Shown in pieces: positions 7,970 to 14,414 of a stretch of DNA of 24,772 nucleotides. The position numbers and the translations under genes are program-made. Numbering within the stretch: the stretch's first letter is position 1; the number at the start of each line of letters is the position of its first letter. Source of the stretch: an uncultured Lachnospiraceae bacterium (GTDB taxonomy: Bacteria > Bacillota > Clostridia > Lachnospirales > Lachnospiraceae). The stretch covers positions 1-24,772 of the forward strand of contig CALEFO010000012.1 in NCBI GenBank assembly GCA_937877165.1. Direction: 5' to 3'. Under the pieces are notes generated by a model. It did not search any database, had not been told where the DNA came from, and worked only from the letters and a program-made list of their open reading frames with translations.

Positions 7970-8996
7970 AAACAAGCTGAAGAATATGAACGGCAACACG
8001 GTTCTGCTGATCATTACCATTGCTCTGTTCATCATCATGTACCTCATCGGCTGCGGAATCTATGCAGGAAAAGGCTTCACGCATCTGCAGACCTTCCTGA
8101 ATATTCTGATCACAAACGCCGGGCTGATCTGTGTGGCCTGCGGCATGACCTGCGTCATGCTGACCGGAGGCATTGATATTTCTGTCGGCGCCCTGATTGC
8201 GATGGACTGCATGATTCTGGCCTACGGAATGGGCGTAAAAGGGTATCCCGCCATTCCGATGATCCTCCTGATTCTCGGCATCGGCATTGTATTCGGTGCG
8301 GTGCAGGGGTTCCTCATCGGCTATCTGAACATCCAGCCGTTCATTATCACAATGGCCGGCATGTTCTTCGCAAGAGGCATGACCGCTGTCATCTGCACGG
8401 ATCAGATTTCCATTACAGAGGCAGCCAACAGCACCTTCTACAAATGGGCGAATGCCAAGATCAATCTTCCCGCCTTTCTCGGCTATGCGAACAAGAAGGG
8501 CAAAATGATCGTTCCGTTCATCCGTCCCTCCGTGGTGATTGCACTGATCGTTGTGGTGGCAATCTTCCTCATTCTGAAATACACGAGATTCGGCCGTTCC
8601 CTGTATGCAGTGGGCGGCAATGAGATTTCTGCCACGATGATGGGGCTGAATGTCCGGAAGGTGAAGATGAGAGCCTACATTCTCTCGTCCTTCCTGTGCT
8701 CCATCGGAGGCATCTGCTACTGCCTGAACACGATGTCGGGTTCGGTGCAGCAGGCACTCGGATTCGAAATGGACGCCATTGCATCCTCTGTCATCGGCGG
8801 AACGCTCCTGACCGGAGGTGTCGGAAATGTCATCGGCTCTTTGTTCGGCGTTCTGATCAACGGAACCATTTCCACGCTGGTGACAACCAACGGAAAGCTC
8901 CTGAGCTCCTGGTCGAACATCATGACGGCGGCGCTCTTGTGCTTCTTCATTATTCTGCAGAGCATCTTCGCTTTCCTGAAGAACCGGAATAAGTAA
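7962..8996 (+). CDS. yjfF: Furanose sugar ABC transporter, permease 2
   Basis: 344 aa inner-membrane permease, paralogous to the preceding one and last in the operon. It keeps the family segments CGMTCVMLTGGIDISVGAL, GYLNIQPFIITMAGMFFARG, AVGGNEISATMMGLNVRKVK and GGTLLTGGVGNVIGSLFG. I chose ATG 7962 over the upstream in-frame start at 7872: GGGAGG precedes 7962 by a few bases and the N-terminal membrane helix begins soon after. It overlaps the ytfT stop by 8 bases. It should form the heterodimeric channel with YtfT. Confidence 0.92.
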   Translation: MNKNKLKNMNGNTVLLIITIALFIIMYLIGCGIYAGKGFTHLQTFLNILITNAGLICVACGMTCVMLTGGIDISVGALIAMDCMILAYGMGVKGYPAIPMILLILGIGIVFGAVQGFLIGYLNIQPFIITMAGMFFARGMTAVICTDQISITEAANSTFYKWANAKINLPAFLGYANKKGKMIVPFIRPSVVIALIVVVAIFLILKYTRFGRSLYAVGGNEISATMMGLNVRKVKMRAYILSSFLCSIGGICYCLNTMSGSVQQALGFEMDAIASSVIGGTLLTGGVGNVIGSLFGVLINGTISTLVTTNGKLLSSWSNIMTAALLCFFIILQSIFAFLKNRNK

Positions 8997-9003
8997 TTTG
9001 CTT

Positions 9004-9080
9004 GCCCGGGCTGCGTGTGAAGGCTCTGTCCCCCTCCCCCAAGAAAGAACAGGGCGTTCCGGCAGCCCGGGCATCTTCTA
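9004..9080 (+). terminator. Probable operon-end hairpin after yjfF
   Basis: A perfect 11-bp inverted repeat, GCCCGGGCTGC (9004-9014) with GCAGCCCGGGC (9062-9072), flanks a 47-base loop, and a weak ATCTTCT run follows. It lies 7 bases after the yjfF stop. The long loop and short T-run make it a weaker terminator call than the one after ytfQ. Confidence 0.45.
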
Positions 9081-9089
9081 TGAAAAAGT

Positions 9090-9142
9090 GTTTTGTAAAA
9101 AAAATTGCGAAATCGGTTTTGTAAAAAAAAATTGCGAAATCG
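9090..9142 (+). repeat. Tandem 26/27-base A-tract repeat upstream of tRNA promoter
   Basis: Two back-to-back copies (9090-9115 and 9116-9142) share GTTTTGT, an A8 or A9 run, then TTGCGAAATCG. They differ by a single A in the run. The array abuts the -35 box of the tRNA promoter, where A-tracts can act as UP elements. Confidence 0.85.
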
Positions 9143-9143
9143 G

Positions 9144-9172
9144 TTGACAGGAGAAATGATATTTCGTATACT
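9144..9172 (+). promoter_or_regulatory. SigA promoter of tRNA-Met
   Basis: Consensus TTGACA (9144-9149), a 17-base spacer and TATACT (9167-9172). The tRNA begins 38 bases after the -10 box, which fits a short 5' leader removed by RNase P. Confidence 0.9.
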
Positions 9173-9210
9173 AAACAAGCTGCAGCAAGGAAATAAAGAA
9201 ATGCAGTTAT

Positions 9211-9284
9211 GGCGAGGTAGCTCAGCTGGCTAGAGCACGCGGTTCATACCCGCGGTGTCGAGGGTTCAAGTCCCCCCCTCGCTA
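9211..9284 (+). tRNA. tRNA-Met(CAT), elongator type
   Basis: 74-base cloverleaf: acceptor GGCGAGG/CCTCGCT with a closing G-U pair, D arm GCTC/GAGC, anticodon stem CGCGG/CCGCG with loop TTCATAC (anticodon CAT), variable GTGTC and T loop TTCAAGT. The G1-U72 start and the lack of initiator features point to elongator tRNA-Met rather than initiator. CCA is not encoded. The T stem GAGGG/CCCCC contains one A-C mismatch. Confidence 0.93.
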
Positions 9285-9296
9285 TGAGTGAGAAGG

Positions 9297-9335
9297 TCCC
9301 GAGGTGTTGTTCATTCAGCACTTCGGGATTTTTTT
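9297..9335 (+). terminator. Intrinsic terminator of tRNA-Met
   Basis: TCCCGAGGTG (9297-9306) pairs with CACTTCGGGA (9319-9328; one G-U) around a 12-base loop, followed by seven Ts. It begins 13 bases after the tRNA. Confidence 0.92.
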
Positions 9336-9395
9336 GTGGCACAAGCCTTGTGCGTTTCAGAATATTGTACGCAGAGGTGCTTATCAGGCAAGGGC

Positions 9396-9408
9396 TTTTG
9401 TGACAAAA
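9396..9408 (+). promoter_or_regulatory. Small palindrome upstream of MATE gene
   Basis: TTTTGT-G-ACAAAA is a perfect 6+1+6 palindrome 49 bases before the MATE start, and a hairpin GCACAA-GCC-TTGTGC lies at 9339-9353. Either could be an operator. No matching promoter boxes could be placed with confidence. Confidence 0.3.
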
Positions 9409-9457
9409 TAACAACAAAGAACGGTGAACAATTCGATCCGAAGACAGGGAGTAGAAC

Positions 9458-10828
9458 GTGGGGACAACAGCAAATAAAGAAGTTCAGAGCATGACCGAGG
9501 GGAATCCGGCGAAGCTGATTTTCCTGTTTGCAATTCCGCTGATGCTGGGGAATCTTTTCCAGCAGGTGTATACAATTACAGATACCATCATTGTTTCCCG
9601 GGGGGTCGGCGTGGATGCTCTGGCGGCTCTTGGCTCGGCAGATTGGTACAACTACATGATGCTGGGAATCGTCCAGGGCGTGACGCAGGGCTTTGCGATC
9701 CTGATGGCGCAGTTTTTCGGTGCAAAGGAATATGGAAATCTCCGGAAGGCCTGCGCACATTCGGTCCGCCTTTGTGTGATCATCGGGATTCTTCTGACGA
9801 TTCTGGCCCAGCTCTCGGTGGGGCCGGTTCTGACAATTCTGAATGTCGACATGGAAATCCGCGTTATGGCGGAGCTGTATATCCGGATTATTTTCGCCGG
9901 GATCCCCGCTCAGATGCTGTATAACTTCTGCGCCTCGGAGCTGCGGGCACTGGGCAACAGCCGGGATCCTTTGATCGCCATTGTGATTGCGTCCCTTCTG
10001 AACATTGTGCTGGATCTTCTGTTCGTTCTGGTGCTGCCCTTTGGAATTGCAGGAGCAGCCGTGGCGACGATCCTTTCGCAAGCGGTTTCCGGAATTTACT
10101 GCCTGCTCGTGGTGAGAAAGGTGGAGTACCTTCGCTTTACCAGGGAGGATGGCAGAGGCGAGCCGCAGATGGACGGAAAGCTTTTAAAACTTGCCTGGCC
10201 TGTGATGCTGATGAATATCATCATCTCGGTCGGAGGCATGATCGTGAATTCCGTCGTCAATCAGCTGGGAGTGGCGTTTCTTGCCGGATATACGGCGACC
10301 AATAAGCTGTACGGCGCCCTTGAAATGGCGGCGATTGCCTACGGCTACGCGATGCTGACCTATATTGGACAGAACCTCGGTGCCGGCAAATACGACCGGA
10401 TCCGGCGGGGCTTTCGCGATGCGGTTCTGATCGGCATGGCAACCAGCGTACTGATTGGCGGCATCATGATTGTATTCCGGAATCAGATTGTCGGATTGTT
10501 CATTGCTTCCCAGGGAGAAGAGGCCAAAGAGGCGTTTGGCTATGCCGTGGAATATCTTGTCATCATGAGCGCAACGCTTTCCATCCTGTACATTCTGTAT
10601 ATTGTGAGGAGTACCCTTCAGGGACTCGGGAATACAAGAATGCCGATGATTTCGGGCCTTGCTGAATTCGCAATGCGGACCTTCATGGCTCTCGTGGTGG
10701 CAAGGCGTCTCGGAGGACTTGCCATCATGTGGGGTGAGGTCGCTGCCTGGCTTGGCGCGGACCTTGTCCTTGTCGGAGCCTTGCTTCATGAATTCCGAAG
10801 GCTCGGGAACAAGAATATAGACCAATAG
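9458..10828 (+). CDS. MATE-family multidrug/metabolite exporter
   Basis: 456 aa membrane protein with about 12 predicted hydrophobic segments, the normal length of MATE (NorM/DinF-like) cation-coupled exporters. The N-terminus MTEGNPAKLIFLFAIPLMLGNLFQQVYTITDTIIV is the family's usual opening, and a second homologous half starts near KLAWPVMLMNIIISVGGMIVNSVVNQLG. I take GTG at 9458, preceded by AGGGAG 6-7 bases upstream. An ATG 33 bases later has no comparable ribosome site. The gene stands alone between a tRNA terminator and a convergent permease gene. The substrate cannot be inferred. Confidence 0.92.
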   Translation: MGTTANKEVQSMTEGNPAKLIFLFAIPLMLGNLFQQVYTITDTIIVSRGVGVDALAALGSADWYNYMMLGIVQGVTQGFAILMAQFFGAKEYGNLRKACAHSVRLCVIIGILLTILAQLSVGPVLTILNVDMEIRVMAELYIRIIFAGIPAQMLYNFCASELRALGNSRDPLIAIVIASLLNIVLDLLFVLVLPFGIAGAAVATILSQAVSGIYCLLVVRKVEYLRFTREDGRGEPQMDGKLLKLAWPVMLMNIIISVGGMIVNSVVNQLGVAFLAGYTATNKLYGALEMAAIAYGYAMLTYIGQNLGAGKYDRIRRGFRDAVLIGMATSVLIGGIMIVFRNQIVGLFIASQGEEAKEAFGYAVEYLVIMSATLSILYILYIVRSTLQGLGNTRMPMISGLAEFAMRTFMALVVARRLGGLAIMWGEVAAWLGADLVLVGALLHEFRRLGNKNIDQ

Positions 10829-10857
10829 GCAGGAACAGAACAGAGTCTGTGCCTGCC
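10828..10857. terminator. Possible bidirectional terminator hairpin
   Basis: GGCAGG-A-ACAGA pairs with TCTGT-G-CCTGCC around a 6-base loop, starting on the last base of the MATE stop codon and lying 56 bases from the end of the convergent TauE-type gene. No T-run follows on either strand, so termination is uncertain. Confidence 0.4.
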
Positions 10858-10912
10858 GGCGAATCTGGAAACCTTAAACCCGATTGCGGAGAAAAGAACG
10901 TGGACTGTTGAC

Positions 10913-11686
10913 TTACAGGATCTTGATCAGAATTGTGACAGCGCCGAGGATCATCAGCACAACGCCGACCACGTGGTTGAGCTTCCGGATTTCGCACCGG
11001 TTGGCAAAGCGTGCGGAGACAAGAGCGCCGATCAGGCAGGAGATTACCACAAGGATCATGGGAAGCGGGAAAATCTGCGCGCCCATCGAGATGTGGCTGA
11101 CAGCTCCGGTCAGGGCAACCAGTGACATGATCATCGTACTGGTTCCTACCGCGACCTTCAGGTTGTAGCCGAGGAAGATCGTGAAGACGGTGAGCATCAG
11201 GATTCCGCCGCCGCTCCCGGTGAAGCCGCAGACCCAGCCGATTCCGCAGCCCATCAGCATGGCAAGAGCTGTTTTGCGTGCGGAAGGGCCTGACCCGGAC
11301 TGCGCGTCATGACCGCCGGTCACGGGCTTGAAGAGGAATTTGACGCCGAGAGAAATCGTGGTCAGCATGGAAAGATAACCGAGGCCGTCCGGATTTTTCT
11401 GGCTGAAGAGAAAACCGCAGTAGCTGCCGACGACAGTCCCGAGGAATGCGGTGATGGTGACAAGACCACCACGCTTTAAGTCGATGTTCCGATTGCGATA
11501 GTAGGTATAAGCGGAGAGAAGGCTTGCCAGAACATCGGAGGCAAGTGCAACGGTGACGGCATCGTAGCTCGCCCAGCCGCACAGGCTCACCAGAATCGGT
11601 GTGATAACCACTGCGGCGGACAGGCCGGCAAGACCGGTGACAATGCCGGCCCCCAGACCGGCGATGACATAGAGCAGATACATCAT
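10913..11686 (-). CDS. TauE/SafE-family (DUF81) membrane permease
   Basis: 257 aa protein with seven to eight hydrophobic segments, belonging to the TauE/SafE sulfite/organosulfonate-exporter-like family. Typical features are the paired half-repeats with GLGAGIVTGLAGLSAAVVITPIL at the N-terminus and GCGIGWVCGFTGSGGGILML in the second half. An upstream in-frame GTG at 11695 is less likely than ATG 11686: AGAGGTG overlaps that GTG and stands 6 bases before ATG as a ribosome site. Members move sulfite, sulfoacetate or other small anions, and the substrate here is unknown. It is divergent from an alpha/beta hydrolase. Confidence 0.88.
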   Translation of the reverse strand: MMYLLYVIAGLGAGIVTGLAGLSAAVVITPILVSLCGWASYDAVTVALASDVLASLLSAYTYYRNRNIDLKRGGLVTITAFLGTVVGSYCGFLFSQKNPDGLGYLSMLTTISLGVKFLFKPVTGGHDAQSGSGPSARKTALAMLMGCGIGWVCGFTGSGGGILMLTVFTIFLGYNLKVAVGTSTMIMSLVALTGAVSHISMGAQIFPLPMILVVISCLIGALVSARFANRCEIRKLNHVVGVVLMILGAVTILIKIL

Positions 11687-11713
11687 AGGAAACACCTCTT
11701 ATTCGTTCAAAAT

Positions 11714-11736
11714 GGAACAACTGAGTTCCTATTATA
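11714..11736 (-). promoter_or_regulatory. -10 box and inverted repeat upstream of TauE-type gene
   Basis: On the minus strand TATAAT (11736-11731) is followed directly by the inverted repeat GGAAC-N6-GTTCC (11714-11729), an operator-like position at the start of transcription. The -35 region is poor (TCTCCA-like), which fits an activator-dependent or repressed promoter. Inferred. Confidence 0.45.
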
Positions 11737-11790
11737 GCGAGGTGCGAGGGAGATGGAGAATCGAATTTCTAAAAAAACAAGAAAGAGCAG

Positions 11791-11796
11791 TATAAT
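11791..11796 (+). promoter_or_regulatory. -10 box of alpha/beta hydrolase promoter
   Basis: TATAAT lies 37 bases before the hydrolase start, in an A/T-rich stretch with no consensus -35 at 17 bases (TTTCTA at 19). Just downstream, the purine-rich ribosome site AAGGGGGAG can pair with CACCCC in a small hairpin. Confidence 0.5.
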
Positions 11797-11832
11797 TTTT
11801 AAATCAATCGAAAGGGGGAGCACCCCAAAACG

Positions 11833-12627
11833 GTGCGGAAGGGCATGAACAAAGAAACGGAAAAGGAATTCTACATTGACTGTGACGGGATCCGGCTTCA
11901 TTCCAAGCTGGACTATCCGGACAACTTCAGCGGGAAGTGCCCGTTGATGCTGCTGTTCCATGGCTTCACAGGGCACATGGAGGAGCGTCACATTGTTGCA
12001 ACGATGGAGGCAGCACGTGAGGTCGGCATGGCGGTTCTTCGCGTGGAGTCCTATGGACATGGGAAAAGCGACGGCAGCTTTCAGAGCCATACCATGTATA
12101 AGTGGGTGACCGGCGCTCTGGCTGTTGTGGATTACGTCAGGGGCCTGGACTTTGTAACGGATCTTTATCTGTGCGGACATTCTCAGGGAGGTCTTCTTGC
12201 GGTTCTTCTTGCCGGAATGTGCCCGGATGATTTCAGGGCGGTGATTCCGATGTCTCCCGGCCTGATGATTCCGGAAGGTGCAAGAAAGGGAACGCTTCTT
12301 GGACAGGATTTTGATCCGCAGCATATCCCGGAAACGCTATCCAGCTGGGATGGGAGGGTGCTGAGCGGCAATTACATCCGCACGATTCAGACGATTCACG
12401 TGGAGGATGAGATTGACCGCTATCCGGGACCGGTCTGCATCATTCATGGAGATGCCGATGAAACCGTGCCGATTCAGGGCTCCATGGAGGCAGCAGAGCG
12501 CTATCACAACGCCGTGCTTGAGGTGATTCCGGGAGATACGCATTGCTATGACTACCACCTGGATCTTGTCTGTGACAGGCTGAAGGCGTTTCTTGTCAGG
12601 ATGATGGAACAGAATCAGAAAGCCTGA
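11833..12627 (+). CDS. Alpha/beta hydrolase (serine aminopeptidase S33/esterase-like)
   Basis: 264 aa cytoplasmic hydrolase of unknown substrate. The oxyanion segment LFHGFTGH, nucleophile elbow GHSQGG (Ser117), acid residue in HGDADETVP (Asp209) and GDTHCYD (His237) form a full catalytic triad. The family includes carboxylesterases such as cinnamoyl/feruloyl esterases of gut bacteria, which share this HGFTG and GHSQGG pattern. A feruloyl-esterase role is possible but unproven. The start is ambiguous: GTG 11833 is 12 bases after AAGGGGGAG, while ATG 11845 has GGAAGG only 2 bases upstream. I keep GTG. It stands alone, divergent from the TauE-type permease gene. Confidence 0.87.
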   Translation: MRKGMNKETEKEFYIDCDGIRLHSKLDYPDNFSGKCPLMLLFHGFTGHMEERHIVATMEAAREVGMAVLRVESYGHGKSDGSFQSHTMYKWVTGALAVVDYVRGLDFVTDLYLCGHSQGGLLAVLLAGMCPDDFRAVIPMSPGLMIPEGARKGTLLGQDFDPQHIPETLSSWDGRVLSGNYIRTIQTIHVEDEIDRYPGPVCIIHGDADETVPIQGSMEAAERYHNAVLEVIPGDTHCYDYHLDLVCDRLKAFLVRMMEQNQKA

Positions 12628-12795
12628 TCATTTCCATTGACAGGTATTGCGAAGACTATCACAAACCCTACAATATCCGAATGGAAAAATCTCCCGGGAA
12701 AGGTAGAATATACCTGATAAGTTGTTAACTGGCCGGCACATTACAGTTTTACGAAAAAGAATGGAAATAGGCACCGAAGACAGGAGGCAGCAGGA

Positions 12796-13884
12796 ATGAG
12801 CTTTCAGCTAAGAACGTATTATCCGCCGGATTTTCAGGAGGAAAGATTTCAGAACGCGCCGCAGGCAAGAATGGAGCCGGCACCGTTCGATGCAGTCGCA
12901 CCGCTGGATTTTCATGCGATGAGCATTTTTCCGGAGTACTTCAAGATCAAAGGCAAGTGGCTTCTTGCGAAGGACAGCCGGATGGACTGCGTGCCGGTGT
13001 ATGAGAACGGTGAAATTGTGGTTCGTGAGCCGAGGCTTCTGAAAAAGGGAGATCTTGTCATCTGTGGAAGGACGGAGAACTGCGAGGAAGGAATCTTTCT
13101 GTACGCGGACGGATTCCGCGAGACAGCAGGGAAGAAGGACACGTTTGCGTTTCGTCAGGGGCGCTCCCGGGAGACGGCGTTCTCCAAGGACTACGATGAG
13201 ATCTACGACCTGCTCCGGTATGAAAAGGAGCACGGATATGTCGTCTGGGTAATGGGGCCGGCTTTTGCCTTTGATTCCGATGCGCGGAACGCGTTTTCCA
13301 AGATTATCGCAGGAGGATACGCGGACGCGGTTCTTGCGGGAAATGCATTGGCAACCCATGATCTGGAGGGAGCCTATCTGCACACAGCTCTTGGCCAGAA
13401 CATCTACACGCAGGAGAGTCAGCCGCTCGGCCATTACAACCATCTGGACACCATCAACCGGGTGAAATACGACGGTTCTATTCCGGAATTTATTCAGAAG
13501 GAGCATATCGACAACGGTATTATCTACAGCTGTGAGAAGTATCATGTGCCGTATGTCCTCGCGGGATCCATCCGCGCTGACGGACCTCTCCCGCCGGTCT
13601 ATGGGAATGTTTATGAAGCGCAGGATGCCATGCGGGCACAGGTGCGCAAGGCAACGACGGTGATCTGTATGGCCACCATGCTGCACACCATCGCCACCGG
13701 CAATATGACGCCGTCCTACCGGGTCCTTCCGGATGGAACCGTGCGGCAGGTGTACTTCTACTGCGTGGACATCTCCGAGTTTACCGTCAACAAGCTGGCG
13801 GACCGCGGGAGTCTTGCGGCACACGGAATTGTGACCAATGTGCAGGACTTTATCGTCAATATCAGCAAGGGCCTCGGCCTGTAA
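12796..13884 (+). CDS. TIGR00300/LOR-SDH family protein (archaeal-type ornithine cyclodeaminase-like)
   Basis: 362 aa cytoplasmic protein that I assign to the TIGR00300 family. Characters are an N-terminal LOR/SDH-type beta domain ending KKGDLVICGRTENCEEGIFLY (about 85-105), then GYVVWVMGPAFAFDSDAR, AGNALATHDLEGA, GHYNHLDTINRVKYDGSI (about 211-228), VLAGSIRADGPLPPV (about 253-267), MLHTIATGNMTPS and CVDISEFTVNKLADRGS. Relatives include the methanogen ornithine cyclodeaminase (ornithine to proline plus ammonia, NAD-dependent) and the C-terminal domain of cyanobacterial AgrE/ArgZ. An amino-acid dehydrogenase/deaminase role is therefore likely, with the substrate inferred only. AGGAGG at 12782-12787 supports the ATG. 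It precedes the riboswitch-controlled oadB locus without an obvious terminator. Confidence 0.78.
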   Translation: MSFQLRTYYPPDFQEERFQNAPQARMEPAPFDAVAPLDFHAMSIFPEYFKIKGKWLLAKDSRMDCVPVYENGEIVVREPRLLKKGDLVICGRTENCEEGIFLYADGFRETAGKKDTFAFRQGRSRETAFSKDYDEIYDLLRYEKEHGYVVWVMGPAFAFDSDARNAFSKIIAGGYADAVLAGNALATHDLEGAYLHTALGQNIYTQESQPLGHYNHLDTINRVKYDGSIPEFIQKEHIDNGIIYSCEKYHVPYVLAGSIRADGPLPPVYGNVYEAQDAMRAQVRKATTVICMATMLHTIATGNMTPSYRVLPDGTVRQVYFYCVDISEFTVNKLADRGSLAAHGIVTNVQDFIVNISKGLGL

Positions 13885-14046
13885 AAAACAGGGCTGTGGA
13901 AACAAATAAAGGCGGAAAAACAGGATCATAGAGTAGAATTCATCATGGAAGGAAACACCTGAGAAAAAACGAAAACCGGTGCCGAAAATGGATGCTAAGA
14001 AACCGCACAGAAACACCGGAATCAGATCGTATGTGCCCGGAAGGCA

Positions 14047-14075
14047 TTGACAGAAGAAGCGAAGGGACGTAAGGT
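14047..14075 (+). promoter_or_regulatory. Promoter of the Mn riboswitch transcript
   Basis: TTGACA (14047-14052), a 17-base spacer and a weak -10 TAAGGT (14070-14075) predict a start near 14081-14083. That is immediately before the first paired base of the aptamer at 14085, so the placement supports the call despite the poor -10. Confidence 0.6.
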
Positions 14076-14084
14076 CAGAATCAG

Positions 14085-14178
14085 AAAAGGGAGTAGCTGA
14101 CTGCCGGAGCATCCGGCAGCATCCGATGTCGTCAGAACGGCGAAAGCCCGGGATCGGAACAGAGACAGCAAGACTTTT
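14085..14178 (+). promoter_or_regulatory. yybP-ykoY (Mn2+) riboswitch aptamer
   Basis: All conserved blocks are present in order. P1 5' arm AAAAG runs into GGGAGTAGC (14085-14097). P2 is CTGCCGG/CCGGCAG. P3 is CCGAT...ATCGG enclosing GTCGTCA, with a GGC-GAAA-GCC hairpin and CCGGGAT-like loop. AGCAAGAC then leads into the P1 3' arm CTTTT (to 14178). The layout matches the L. lactis yybP-ykoY aptamer (GGGGAGUAGC, GUCGUCA, AGCAAGACCUUU), and P1 changes on both sides keep it paired (AAAAG/CTTTT here versus AAAGG/CCUUU). The class senses Mn2+ and generally turns genes on. Confidence 0.88.
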
Positions 14179-14226
14179 ATGACAGCCATCACGGCTGTGA
14201 GAAAGGTCTTGCTGTCTCTTTGTTTT
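14162..14226 (+). terminator. Riboswitch expression-platform terminator
   Basis: GAGACAGCAAGACTTTT (14162-14178) pairs with AAAGGTCTTGCTGTCTC (14202-14218), 17 bp with one G-U. An inner ACAGCC/GGCTGT hairpin caps it and TTTGTTTT follows. Its 5' arm contains the aptamer's AGCAAGAC and P1 3' strand, so ligand-stabilised P1 and the terminator are mutually exclusive. This predicts transcription ON with Mn2+. Confidence 0.92.
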
Positions 14227-14326
14227 GAGTTCAGCACATGGTGATTTCGTATGTGAAGGGATCGTCTGCGGTCTCATTCACATGGGAAATCGTCATGCGG
14301 CCAAGGCCGAAGGACCTCTGGCCGGT

Positions 14327-14361
14327 CACATCTGGAATTTGCGAAGCAAATACGAGATGTG
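14327..14361 (+). other. Additional structured leader between riboswitch and oadB
   Basis: CACATCT/AGATGTG (7 bp) encloses a 3x3 internal loop and ATTTGC-GAA-GCAAAT (6 bp). A second pair, ATGTGAA/TTCACAT, lies upstream at 14251-14283, and ATCGTC-TGCGG is nearly repeated at 14261 and 14290. The 188 bases from 14227 to 14414 hold no gene. There is no T-run, so this is not a terminator. Function unknown. Confidence 0.45.
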
Positions 14362-14414
14362 TGCGGAACAGAATGAAATGCGGAATGCCAGCAATTTAAA
14401 GAGGAGGTACGATT

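Noticed and set aside
12628..12795. TTGACA at 12637 as promoter of the TIGR00300 gene
   Set aside because: No acceptable -10 box lies at 16-18 bases. TACAAT is 26 bases away, so I could not support a promoter.
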